Source: Chromatiales bacterium (lineage in GTDB: Bacteria; Pseudomonadota; Gammaproteobacteria; Steroidobacterales; GCA-2729495). From it: DNA of 64,000 bases. The notes beneath the pieces are model-generated. The model did no database searches. It worked only from the letters and a program-made list of their open reading frames with translations, and was not told the DNA's origin. Positions 19,819-27,894 of the stretch are shown piece by piece (within the stretch, counting starts at the first letter, position 1; each line of letters begins with the position of its first letter). The translations under genes and the position numbers were made by a program. The stretch spans positions 1 to 64,000 of the forward strand of contig PBYE01000051.1 in the NCBI GenBank assembly GCA_002729495.1, written 5' to 3'.

Positions 19819-20127
19819 ATGGAAGCTCCTAAGGACAAAGTTGGTGATGTTGCCACGGACGATCAGGATACCGAGGTGGCAGAATCGGAAGAGCTCACCG
19901 AAACTATGGTGCTGGATGAAACTGAAGCTGCAACAGAGTCCAGCGACAATGTCGGCATGAGCTCGGTGCAGTTTGACGCCGAAGAACTTGTTGCCGAGTT
20001 AGAGTCAGAAAAGTCGGATGGCGTGGATAAGGATGGACGTTTACGTAAATGCCTTGAAGCGATTGTGGAACGCAAGCGCCGTGAAGAAGAACTGGCAGAT
20101 TTCGATGACTACGATATCGATAGCTAG
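19819..20127 (+). CDS. Small acidic protein, PA3496-like
   Basis: A 102-residue, strongly acidic protein without a signal peptide or membrane segment. The first 70 residues are rich in Glu, Asp, Ser and Thr and look disordered. The last 30 (GRLRKCLEAIVERKRREEELADFDDYDIDS, in pieces) resemble the end of the short PA3496-type proteins of gammaproteobacteria, described as putative envelope integrity proteins; this match is from memory and moderate. A very strong AGGAGG ribosome site and a good promoter suggest high expression. It is convergent with dnaE2, with stops 15 bases apart. Confidence 0.6.
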   Translation: MEAPKDKVGDVATDDQDTEVAESEELTETMVLDETEAATESSDNVGMSSVQFDAEELVAELESEKSDGVDKDGRLRKCLEAIVERKRREEELADFDDYDIDS

Positions 20128-20142
20128 GCGCGATCATTCAGC

Positions 20143-23100
20143 CTAATGGAAATCCCGGCTTGGCGTACGCAAGCTATCAAGCAATGAGCTCTGGTCTTCC
20201 AGGCGCTGCACAATGACATGCAGGACACCATCCTGCTTCTGAACGACGCCATCTACCCCCATTAAAGCCGTGTTCAGCAGCACCTGGCGCTGCTTCTCGG
20301 CAGTCCTTTCCCAGACCACCAGGTTTATAAATCCCGTTTCATCCTCCAGTGTGACAAAGGTTACATTTGCAGCGCTCCCCGGCCGCTGGCGTGTAACCAC
20401 GAGACCAACCACATAGACACGGGCGCCGTCCTGCAAATTCCATAACTCCGCTGCCGTAACACAATGCTGCGGCAATTCCGGCCGGACCAGCGTCAGCGGA
20501 TGCTGCCTGAGACTAAGCCCCATACTTGCATAGTCGCTAATTACCGAAGCCATTGGAGTCGGTCGACGCAGCATAGGCGTAGCCTCGGTAAAACGTGTTT
20601 CCGGAAATACGGGTAGTGGCGGCTCCAGGCCTGCTACCTGCCAGCGGGCCCGGTGCCGGTTGCCGGCAATTGTATGCAGTGCATCTGCAGATGCCAGTGC
20701 TGCATAGTCATGCTGATCCAGCCCGGCACGTACAGCAAGGTCAGCTACGCTACTAAATGCCTGCTCACCCCTGCCTGCTACCAGCCTGAGCGCAGCCTGT
20801 TTTGCGAGGCCTTTTACCATGCGCAAGCCAAGCCGTAATGCCGGCTTTCCATCCGGGCCTGGTTCCAGTGTGCAATCCCACTGGCTGTGGTTTATATCGA
20901 CCGGCCTGACTTCGGCTTTATGTTTCTGAGCGTCCTGAACAAGCTGTGACGGCGCATAAAAGCCCATGGGCTGACTGTTCAGTAGTGCACAGGTAAATAT
21001 GGCCGGTTCATGGCATTTTAACCAGGCCGATACGTATACGAGTAACGCAAAACTCGCCGCATGGGATTCGGGAAAGCCGTATTCCCCAAAACCCCTAATT
21101 TGCTGGAAGACCTGCCCGGCAAACTCTGCGGAATAACCCCGTTTCCTCATCCCTTCCTTCAGGCGCTTTTCAAACGGCTCCAGACCACCGCGACGCTTCC
21201 AGGCGGCCATGGCGCGGCGCAGCTGATCCGCTTCACCGCCTGAAAAGCCGGCCGCCACAATCGCGAGTTCCATCACCTGTTCCTGGAAAATCGGCACGCC
21301 CAGCGTTCGCGCCAGGACGCCGCGTACCGCTTCACTGGGATAGCTGACCGGTTCTTCCCCGTTACGCCGCCGCAGGTAGGGATGCACCATGTTGCCCTGT
21401 ATGGGGCCTGGACGGACCAGCGCTACTTCAATGACCAAATCGTAATAACAGCGAGGCCTTAATCGCGGCAGCATAGCCATCTGCGCACGTGACTCTATCT
21501 GGAACACGCCCACGGTATCCCCCTTGCTAACCATGTCGTACACAGCCGGGTCTTCCGCCGGTACGGTCGCCATGCTGAGTTTCGTTCCGTACCAGTTATG
21601 CGCCAGATCAAAACCACGGTGTATGGCAGATAACATGCCGAGGGCCAGCACATCGACCTTGAGCAGGCCCAGATCATCCAGGTCATTTTTATCCCACTGG
21701 ATAACCGTGCGATCTTCCATCGCGGCATTCTCAACCGGCACAATTTCGGCTAACGGCCGTTCGGAAATCAGGAAGCCGCCGACGTGCTGTGAAAGATGAC
21801 GGGGAAAACCGAGCAACTGGTCAACCAGCACGAGCAATCGCCGGACAAGCGGGCTGTCCGGGTCCAGGCCCGCTTCCCGTACCCGCTCTTCGCTGATTTT
21901 CCTGCCGTCCCACCATTGCATGGCGCGCGCCATACGATTGACCTGCAGATCCGCCAGCCCCAGGGCCTTACCCACGTCCCGGATCGCGCTGCGGGGACGG
22001 TAAGTAATCACGGTGGCTGTCAGCGCGGCCCGCGAGCGACCGTACTTGTTGTAAATGTACTGGATAACTTCTTCACGCCGCTCGTGTTCGAAGTCCACAT
22101 CGATATCCGGCGGTTCATCACGTTCTTTCGAGATAAACCGCTCGACCAGCATATTCATACGGCCGGGGTCGACCTCGGTTACGCCTAAGCAAAAACATAC
22201 GGCGGAATTAGCGGCGGACCCGCGCCCCTGGCAGAGGATGCCGTTCCTGCGGGCGAAACGGACAATGTCGTGCACCGTCAGGAAATAGGCTTCGTAACCG
22301 AGCTCGCGTATCAGTTGCAGCTCGCGTTCAACCTGTGCCCTTACGTGGGTGGGCTCTCCATCGGGCCAGCGCCAGCGCAATCCTTCTTCGGTTAAGCGGC
22401 GTAGCCACGTGACTGCGGTTTCGCCGGTCGGTACCAGCTCACGCGGGTACCGGTAATCGAGATCGGCAAGGCTGAAATTCGTGCGGGCGGCAATGGCCCC
22501 ACTGGCTGCCAGCCACTCGGCCGGATAGATCTGCCCCAGGAAGTCACGGGTACGCAGATAACACTCACCATTCGGGTGCAGCCGGGCACCGGCCCGGTCC
22601 AGGGGCACGCCAAGCCGTATTGCCGTCAGCGTGTCCTGCAGCGCCCTCCGCCCGGCCCTGTGCATACGCACATCGCCACAAGCTACTAAAGGGAATGAAG
22701 TTCTATCGCTAAATGCTTTGTATTCTATGATTTTTTTCTTCTTATCCGCCTTTCCGTTGAGTTCGGCCACCAGCCAGGCCCGGCCCGGAAAGGCATCCCG
22801 CAACCAGGGGGCCAATGCCTCGTCCGGCTCCGTATCGGACAGCCACAGCAGCAGGCAGTCCTCGAGGCCTGCTGCCAGGTCACCACGATCAAGCAGGTAT
22901 TCCCCCTTGGGTGCAGCCCGGCGCGCCCGGGTGATCAGCGTGCATAATTGCGTGTAACCACGTTGGCTGGCAGCCAGCAAAACAATTCGCAAACCGTCCT
23001 GCAGGCGAAATTCACTGCCCGTGATCAGCTTGATGCCATGTTCCTGCGCTGCCATGTGGGCCCGCACCATGCCGGCAACTGAACATTCGTCGGTAATCGC

Positions 23101-23232
23101 GATAGCTTCGTAACCCAGTGCAAAAGCCTCGCGAACCAGTTCCTCCGGACTCGAAGCACCCCGCAGGAACGTAAAATTACTGATGCAGTGGAGTTCGGCA
23201 TAAGCAGGCAGGTCTTTGTCTGCCCGTTTCAT
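20143..23232 (-). CDS. dnaE2: Error-prone DNA polymerase DnaE2 (ImuC)
   Basis: A 1029-residue C-family polymerase, shorter than replicative DnaE (about 1160). With ImuA and ImuB it carries out SOS-induced translesion synthesis and mutagenesis. It has an N-terminal PHP domain (YAELHCISNFTFLRGAS at residues 11-27), the polymerase core with GRGSAANS near 336-343 and the catalytic aspartates in PDIDVDF at 375-381, a helix-hairpin-helix part, and a C-terminal OB domain (VYVVGLVVTRQRPG). I place the start at ATG 23232, which forms an ATGA overlap with the imuB stop. It is the last gene of lexA-imuA-imuB-dnaE2. Confidence 0.95.
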   Translation of the reverse strand: MKRADKDLPAYAELHCISNFTFLRGASSPEELVREAFALGYEAIAITDECSVAGMVRAHMAAQEHGIKLITGSEFRLQDGLRIVLLAASQRGYTQLCTLITRARRAAPKGEYLLDRGDLAAGLEDCLLLWLSDTEPDEALAPWLRDAFPGRAWLVAELNGKADKKKKIIEYKAFSDRTSFPLVACGDVRMHRAGRRALQDTLTAIRLGVPLDRAGARLHPNGECYLRTRDFLGQIYPAEWLAASGAIAARTNFSLADLDYRYPRELVPTGETAVTWLRRLTEEGLRWRWPDGEPTHVRAQVERELQLIRELGYEAYFLTVHDIVRFARRNGILCQGRGSAANSAVCFCLGVTEVDPGRMNMLVERFISKERDEPPDIDVDFEHERREEVIQYIYNKYGRSRAALTATVITYRPRSAIRDVGKALGLADLQVNRMARAMQWWDGRKISEERVREAGLDPDSPLVRRLLVLVDQLLGFPRHLSQHVGGFLISERPLAEIVPVENAAMEDRTVIQWDKNDLDDLGLLKVDVLALGMLSAIHRGFDLAHNWYGTKLSMATVPAEDPAVYDMVSKGDTVGVFQIESRAQMAMLPRLRPRCYYDLVIEVALVRPGPIQGNMVHPYLRRRNGEEPVSYPSEAVRGVLARTLGVPIFQEQVMELAIVAAGFSGGEADQLRRAMAAWKRRGGLEPFEKRLKEGMRKRGYSAEFAGQVFQQIRGFGEYGFPESHAASFALLVYVSAWLKCHEPAIFTCALLNSQPMGFYAPSQLVQDAQKHKAEVRPVDINHSQWDCTLEPGPDGKPALRLGLRMVKGLAKQAALRLVAGRGEQAFSSVADLAVRAGLDQHDYAALASADALHTIAGNRHRARWQVAGLEPPLPVFPETRFTEATPMLRRPTPMASVISDYASMGLSLRQHPLTLVRPELPQHCVTAAELWNLQDGARVYVVGLVVTRQRPGSAANVTFVTLEDETGFINLVVWERTAEKQRQVLLNTALMGVDGVVQKQDGVLHVIVQRLEDQSSLLDSLRTPSRDFH

Positions 23233-24833
23233 GCGTATACCCCGTGCAAATACCAGCATGAATCGCGGCAATCTCTGAAAATCCACCAGCGATTTCCACG
23301 GTGACCGGCAGCCGTGTAGTAATCACGGCGCACATCGTTGCCGTCCCACCACCCGCTTTCGATGCGCTCGGCATCGCTCGAAAAAACAAGCACCCGATTA
23401 TGGTCGTCAATGGGCCTGCCCTGGTGCGTGTTGAGCCGCCTGGGATGTTCCAGTAACCACAGGGGGCGCGCCCGGCTGGCCATTTCACCGGGCACCTCGT
23501 TCGTATAATCCGGGCCGGGGATATCCCTGGTACGCCATGCGTATTCAGGCCTGTAATCGGCAGCCTGCCCCAAACCATGCACATGTTTATCGCCAAGCCG
23601 GGCACGGAGCCGTTCTATAAGCCCCGTAAACCTGCTGTCGGTTTCCGACGATGTGCGGCCAAACAGGCTGCCGCTGCTGAATGATGCGAGTGGCATGACC
23701 GCAGCCCGGAGGGTGATGGCGGTAACAGGCGCAGGCAATGCCTGCCTGTCGAGCTTCAGGCGCAACAACTCGAGCAAATGACAGGTATGAGCGGATGGTT
23801 CGCGTAACGCGATTTCCAGCGGGGTTGCTGGTTGGCGACAATGTTCAAAATGCACAAGCAGTCGTTCCGTGCTTGCCTGGCGTTCACGCAGAAAAACTGA
23901 CAGGGAATCAAACAATCTGCAGGCAGCATCTTCGACCTCACCGGCGACCAGGGTTTCACCCGGGAGTTCAAAACATTCATTAAATATATCGGGCTCCTCG
24001 TGGTGCCGGAGTAACTCAGGTTGCCGCCCGAGGCCCTGATCGATATCGAGCAAATATTCCGGTCCTATGCGTCGTGCAAAACCTTCACGCGGCAGGCGAA
24101 AACACTCCCCCAGCGTGCTGACACCCATTTGCATCAATTTATGCCGCACTTTGGCAGGCCATCGCAGGCATTCCAGTGACAGGTTTGCAAGCACACCCGG
24201 AAGTTCCGGAGTGTTGTTGCAATCGAACCGAATGCCGGCCCGTACCAGCCAGAGGGCAGCTCTCGGTACGGGCGCGCTGGCCATAACAGCCTGGCAGCGA
24301 CGCTTTGACAGCTCCTGGTTCAGTTGTTTGCGTAGTTGCCCGAGCCCGCCAAACAGCCTGAGGCTGCCGCGAATTTCGAGCAGTAATGCCCCGCCAGGGT
24401 CGATACTGACAACGGGCGTAAACCTGAGCGCCCACCTGGCAAGGTTCTGCAGCATCGCTGCTTCGGCCGAAATTTCCCGTTGATGCACACCAAGCACGGG
24501 TAACAATGCCAGCGCGGCGTTGAGTGATACCCCCGGAGCTATACCCGCCCGCTCTGCTGATGTATTGACTGCAACTACGAGTGCAGCACTGCCCTCACCG
24601 CTAATAGCGACTGCCGGTGATTCTTCGGCTATCCCGAGTGCCTCAAGTATGAGCCCGGGGAAACCGATGCAAAGCCACAACCGGGCCGGTGCCTGTACAC
24701 CATAATCAACCGGCGCCGGGGTATTTAAGTGTGCAGGGCTTAAGTTTTTGCCGGCGGGAATACGGGGATGGCGCGAGGCTGCCTGCCGGATAAACAGTTG
24801 TAATTGCCTGCCTGTAGCGCGTGCCCGGGGCAT
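23229..24833 (-). CDS. imuB: ImuB, catalytically inactive Y-family polymerase homologue
   Basis: A 534-residue adaptor of the ImuABC mutasome that links DnaE2 to the sliding clamp. The Y-family fold is recognisable, but the catalytic acidic residues are lost: the first strand reads LWLCIGFPGL (about 52-61) where active enzymes have an Asp, and SIDPGG (143-148) replaces the SIDE motif. That is normal for ImuB. The C-terminus has the family patterns ADYRPEYAWR and RWWIFRDCRDSCWYLHG. Unusual: an extension of about 50 residues before the core carries QLQLF (10-14), a clamp-binding-like motif. ATG 24833 overlaps the imuA stop (TGATG); no other ATG, GTG or TTG precedes the core. Confidence 0.93.
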   Translation of the reverse strand: MPRARATGRQLQLFIRQAASRHPRIPAGKNLSPAHLNTPAPVDYGVQAPARLWLCIGFPGLILEALGIAEESPAVAISGEGSAALVVAVNTSAERAGIAPGVSLNAALALLPVLGVHQREISAEAAMLQNLARWALRFTPVVSIDPGGALLLEIRGSLRLFGGLGQLRKQLNQELSKRRCQAVMASAPVPRAALWLVRAGIRFDCNNTPELPGVLANLSLECLRWPAKVRHKLMQMGVSTLGECFRLPREGFARRIGPEYLLDIDQGLGRQPELLRHHEEPDIFNECFELPGETLVAGEVEDAACRLFDSLSVFLRERQASTERLLVHFEHCRQPATPLEIALREPSAHTCHLLELLRLKLDRQALPAPVTAITLRAAVMPLASFSSGSLFGRTSSETDSRFTGLIERLRARLGDKHVHGLGQAADYRPEYAWRTRDIPGPDYTNEVPGEMASRARPLWLLEHPRRLNTHQGRPIDDHNRVLVFSSDAERIESGWWDGNDVRRDYYTAAGHRGNRWWIFRDCRDSCWYLHGVYA

Positions 24834-25483
24834 CAGCACTGCAGTAACAATGAGCCGACTGCCCCGTAGCGGTTGCGGATGATATCCAGCCCAAGCTGGC
24901 CATCCTCCGGCTGTAACTGTATTCGCAAAGGCGCCGGAGAGCCTTGGTGAGCAAACTTCAGGTGTCGAAAAATTACCGCCCAGCACAGCCCGGATTCAGC
25001 TGCGAGCCGCAGGCGTCGCATGGAGCGCTCATCAAGGGCCGCCAGCCAGGCCAGTACGGCCACGCATGTTGATGAACGCAACGCCTGCTCCATTGCCCAC
25101 AAGACATCAGCCTGTTTGTCCGGACGAATAACCAGGACTCGTGAGGTGTCAACGCCGTAGAGACCAAGCGCAGGCGCATAAGGGATATGCGGAGGCGCTA
25201 CCCATGCGATCCAGCCCCCGTCGCCGGCAGCGACATCCTGTCGTTCTTCCGGGCTGCCTGCCCTGCTCAGGAATGCCAGGGCAGGCATCAACAATCTGAG
25301 CTCCCCGATCCCCTGTTTGCTGAACAGCAGTTCCGTTAACCCTTCGACCGGCCAGCCTCCTCCAAGTCGCCGGTCAAGCACGGCAAAACCTGTTGGCACC
25401 GTGCGCCGTGCAACTACTGCTGTTCCTGGCCGCCATATGTGCGGATGTTTAAGTAACTTCTGGAGGCGGTATTCCCTCGACAT
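24833..25483 (-). CDS. imuA: Translesion synthesis protein ImuA
   Basis: A 216-residue RecA-like protein of the ImuA/SulA-related family and part of the SOS mutasome with ImuB and DnaE2. Visible patterns are PTGFAVLDRRLGGGWPVEGLTELL near 30-53 in segments (RecA-like start), GGWIAWVAPPHIPYAPAL, the SSTCVAVLAWLAALDERSMRRL stretch, and a C-terminal strand ending in LLLQC. It begins 64 bases after the lexA stop. No separate CTGT-N8-ACAG box lies in that gap, so transcription from the lexA promoter is likely. Confidence 0.92.
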   Translation of the reverse strand: MSREYRLQKLLKHPHIWRPGTAVVARRTVPTGFAVLDRRLGGGWPVEGLTELLFSKQGIGELRLLMPALAFLSRAGSPEERQDVAAGDGGWIAWVAPPHIPYAPALGLYGVDTSRVLVIRPDKQADVLWAMEQALRSSTCVAVLAWLAALDERSMRRLRLAAESGLCWAVIFRHLKFAHQGSPAPLRIQLQPEDGQLGLDIIRNRYGAVGSLLLQC

Positions 25484-25547
25484 TCGAGTCGCATATCTTC
25501 TTGTTGTGTGTGTTAACGGGAGCCTGCTTCAATTCCTTAATGCCTGC

Positions 25548-26192
25548 TTAGTGCCTGAGTGGTATGCCATTGCGTAACAGGCCAACAACAACGCCTTCTA
25601 TCATGAGATGTTGTTCATTAAGGTCGACTTCAATGGGGCTGAAATCATCGTTTTCCGGCAACAGCCAAACCGTATGCCCTTCCTGCCGGTAACGTTTTAC
25701 AGTGACTTCGTCTTCGAGACGGGCAACCACGATCTGCCGGTTGCGCACATCAGGCGTGCGATGAACGGCAACAAGATCACCATCCAGTATGCCGACATTT
25801 TTCATACTCATGCCCTCAACCCTCAACAAATAATGCGGCACAGGATCGAACATCGATGGGTCAATGCGCACATGGTCTTCGATATTTTCTTCAGCCAGGA
25901 TTGGATCACCTGCAGCCACCCGGCCGACCAGTGGCAGGCCCGATAATGACTCCTGCAGCATGTCCGCAACGCCCCTGACCTGCTCGCTGAGTTGTATGCC
26001 TCTTGAAGTCCCCGGGATCAGTTCAATAGCCCCCTTGCGCTGCAGGGCGCGTAAATGCTCCTCGGCGGCGTTGGGCGAACGGAACCCCAGTTGTTTGGCT
26101 ATTTCCGCCCGGGTAGGCGGCATGCCTGCATCAGTCATGAATTCGCGTATGCAACCCAGAACTTCGGACTGCCGCTTGGTAAGGTCATACAT
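25548..26192 (-). CDS. lexA: LexA repressor
   Basis: A 214-residue SOS repressor. The N-terminal winged helix-turn-helix spans residues 1-68 ([34 protein letters not shown]). Self-cleavage occurs at Ala94-Gly95 (GRVAAGDP), and the catalytic pair is Ser129 (EGMSMK) and Lys166 (EVTVKR). All sites needed for RecA-stimulated autocleavage are present. Two LexA boxes lie directly upstream, so it represses itself. The next genes on the strand are imuA, imuB and dnaE2, which places the mutasome under its control. Confidence 0.98.
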   Translation of the reverse strand: MYDLTKRQSEVLGCIREFMTDAGMPPTRAEIAKQLGFRSPNAAEEHLRALQRKGAIELIPGTSRGIQLSEQVRGVADMLQESLSGLPLVGRVAAGDPILAEENIEDHVRIDPSMFDPVPHYLLRVEGMSMKNVGILDGDLVAVHRTPDVRNRQIVVARLEDEVTVKRYRQEGHTVWLLPENDDFSPIEVDLNEQHLMIEGVVVGLLRNGIPLRH

Positions 26193-26201
26193 GGCAATAG
26201 C

Positions 26202-26217
26202 CTGTATAAATAAACAG
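26202..26217. promoter_or_regulatory. LexA box 1 upstream of lexA
   Basis: CTGTATAAATAAACAG, the CTGT-N8-ACAG form of the gammaproteobacterial SOS box with an AT-rich centre. It starts 10 bases before the lexA start codon. Confidence 0.93.
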
Positions 26218-26219
26218 GC

Positions 26220-26235
26220 CTGTGATTATATACAG
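26220..26235. promoter_or_regulatory. LexA box 2 upstream of lexA
   Basis: CTGTGATTATATACAG, a second CTGT-N8-ACAG box, 18 bases centre to centre from the first. Tandem boxes at lexA also occur in E. coli and give tight autoregulation. Confidence 0.93.
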
Positions 26236-26551
26236 ATCAGGCAGCTGTGCAAGCCCCCCGCGGAACCCTTGCCGGGCCGCGTTCGGGCTGTTTCTGTGGC
26301 GCTATAGCCCGGCCTTTTCCGGGAACGGGTTTTTGCCTGCGTGAAATTGTACGAACGGCAGGACAATTTTTTATCTCGCTGATCCCGCAACTTTTTCAGC
26401 GCATAAAACGCCCATAAACATTTACTGGTATTACGGTTTTCTCTATTTGCCCTTTTATTATGCTTAAGTCATTATCCAGCCATCAATCGTTACCGATGAT
26501 TGAAACTGAATCTAAAGTTTTAAATCCGCTTTTAACCGCCGAGGGACACCA
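26236..26551. other. Intergenic region between lexA boxes and the lipoprotein gene
   Basis: About 315 bases without a gene. It contains GC-rich inverted segments near 26270-26320 and a likely promoter for the lipoprotein at 26447-26475. Nothing else is recognised. Confidence 0.5.
26447..26475 (+). promoter_or_regulatory. Possible sigma70 promoter for the Lpp-like gene
   Basis: TTGCCC (26447-26452) and CATTAT (26470-26475) with a 17-base spacer. Transcription would begin near 26482, giving a leader of about 70 bases before the ATG at 26552. A second candidate starting with TTGAAA near 26510 has a spacer that is too short. Confidence 0.4.
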
Positions 26552-26854
26552 ATGAACAAAAAAGTTCAGACTGCTATTAAAGCGAGCGCTATAGCAATGA
26601 TTGTGGTTTTGGCATCCGGTTGTACCAGTGTAGAAAATCGCCTTGACCAACTTGAAACCAAAGTCGGCTTGCTGGAACAGGAAGTTGCTACTGCTAATGC
26701 AAGTGCTGCCAATGCGGCTGCGGCCCAACAGTCTGCCGAGGCTGCCCAGGCAACAGCAGATGAGGCACTGGCTGCTGCTGCAGAAAATGCGGCCTGCTGT
26801 GATGCGACCAATGAGAAAATTGACCGCATGTTCCAGCGCAGTCAAAGCAAGTAA
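26552..26854 (+). CDS. Lpp/OprI-type alanine-zipper lipoprotein
   Basis: A 100-residue outer-membrane lipoprotein. The lipoprotein signal peptide ends in the lipobox LASGC with the lipidated cysteine at residue 24. The mature chain is an alanine-rich heptad coiled coil (residues about 30-85), as in Pseudomonas OprI and E. coli Lpp. The C-terminus is SQSK, ending in the lysine that Lpp uses for covalent linkage to peptidoglycan. Oddly there are two adjacent cysteines (AACCDA) late in the coil. It has its own promoter and a strong terminator. The convergent neighbour encodes an L,D-transpeptidase, the enzyme class that attaches Lpp to the wall. Confidence 0.85.
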   Translation: MNKKVQTAIKASAIAMIVVLASGCTSVENRLDQLETKVGLLEQEVATANASAANAAAAQQSAEAAQATADEALAAAAENAACCDATNEKIDRMFQRSQSK

Positions 26855-26871
26855 GTCGTACTCTGCCAGAC

Positions 26872-26902
26872 AAAAAGCCACAGCGAATGCTGTGGCTTTT
26901 TT
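26872..26902. terminator. Intrinsic terminator (lipoprotein gene, also facing the transpeptidase gene)
   Basis: GCCACAGC (26877-26884), loop GAAT, GCTGTGGC (26889-26896), with five A before and six T after. It terminates the lipoprotein transcript and, on the minus strand, lies just after the stop of the L,D-transpeptidase gene at 26920. Confidence 0.9.
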
Positions 26903-26919
26903 CTTGGCCTTCCGTCTGC

Positions 26920-27894
26920 CTATTCGGGCAGACTGTGAATGTTCTGAGCCAGGCTGCTAATCCGACCGCGTCGCATTCCAACCCTGACAGGTACACCAGT
27001 CTTCTCGCTGAATGTACGGGCAATGAGTTCCCAGTCTGCGTCGGCTTCGAATTCCTGTGTCGCGAGCACGTATTCCTCGGTAATCAGGGTCATCGCTGAT
27101 TTATCCGCCGTGCCGGCAGTCGATAGCACCGGGTGTACTTCCAGGTAAAGCGCGTCACCTTTCCAGCCAAACTTGATCGGCTGATTAATGAACCGCACGG
27201 GCGTAGCCACGCCGACCTTTGTATACAACCATTTGATATCTTCCGGGAACAACCTTATACAGCCGTGGGTTACCCGCATCCCCACCCCTGCCGGCTTGTT
27301 GGTGCCATGTATCAGGTAGCCGGCCAGGCCCAGTCTCAGTGCGTAGTTCCCCAAGGGGTTATCCGGCCCGGGTGGAACAACCCGGTCGAGCTTCCTGCCT
27401 TCGGCCGCATATTCCAGGCGAACCGACTCGGGCGGGTACCAGTTGGGCCGGCGTACCTTGGCAATGATGCTGGTGGTACCTAGCGGTGTTTCCCAGTCCA
27501 TGCGGCCAATGCTTGCCGGCAGCGTTGCAACATAGCTTTCTGTACCTGCCCCGAAAAAATAGTAAACGCGAAATTCGGCTAGATTTATGACGATCCCGTC
27601 ACGCTCAACCCTGGGCATTACGAACTCGGTGGGCAGGATTATTTCGGTGCCCTCGCCCGGCAGCCATGGGTCAACCGCGGGATTTGCGGCGCGTAACTCC
27701 TCGTAGCCCAGGTTATGCAAACGCCCGAGATCCGTAAATGTATCTGCGTAGCTGCTGCTGACAGACTGGCGCTGTCCAACCAGGTCCGGGCTTGTGGATT
27801 GAATTTCAAAGATTTCTGCCTGCGCCCCGGTCGAAGCCATGCCAAGCACTAAAGCCAGCGTGGCAGGACCGGTTGTTGCGTAACGGAACGTCAT
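26920..27894 (-). CDS. L,D-transpeptidase (ErfK/YbiS family)
   Basis: A 324-residue periplasmic enzyme with a signal peptide of about 26 residues (ending AQA). A LysM-like segment (about 45-90) precedes the YkuD catalytic domain, which carries IHGTN and then the catalytic H-G-C at 210-212 (VTHGCIRLFPEDI). The E. coli relatives ErfK, YbiS and YcfS attach Lpp to peptidoglycan, while others form 3-3 cross-links. Convergence with an Lpp-like gene favours the first role, as inference. The start overlaps the stop of the upstream SLC13 gene (ATGA). Confidence 0.9.
   Translation of the reverse strand: MTFRYATTGPATLALVLGMASTGAQAEIFEIQSTSPDLVGQRQSVSSSYADTFTDLGRLHNLGYEELRAANPAVDPWLPGEGTEIILPTEFVMPRVERDGIVINLAEFRVYYFFGAGTESYVATLPASIGRMDWETPLGTTSIIAKVRRPNWYPPESVRLEYAAEGRKLDRVVPPGPDNPLGNYALRLGLAGYLIHGTNKPAGVGMRVTHGCIRLFPEDIKWLYTKVGVATPVRFINQPIKFGWKGDALYLEVHPVLSTAGTADKSAMTLITEEYVLATQEFEADADWELIARTFSEKTGVPVRVGMRRGRISSLAQNIHSLPE

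Noticed and set aside
23233-23286. Longer start for dnaE2
   Set aside because: ATG 23232 gives the usual N-terminus and an ATGA overlap with imuB.
24834-24986. Longer start for imuB
   Set aside because: The extra residues overlap imuA; ATG 24833 forms the TGATG coupling.
25484-25547. Possible LexA box ahead of imuA
   Set aside because: No CTGT-N8-ACAG or near match is present in this gap.
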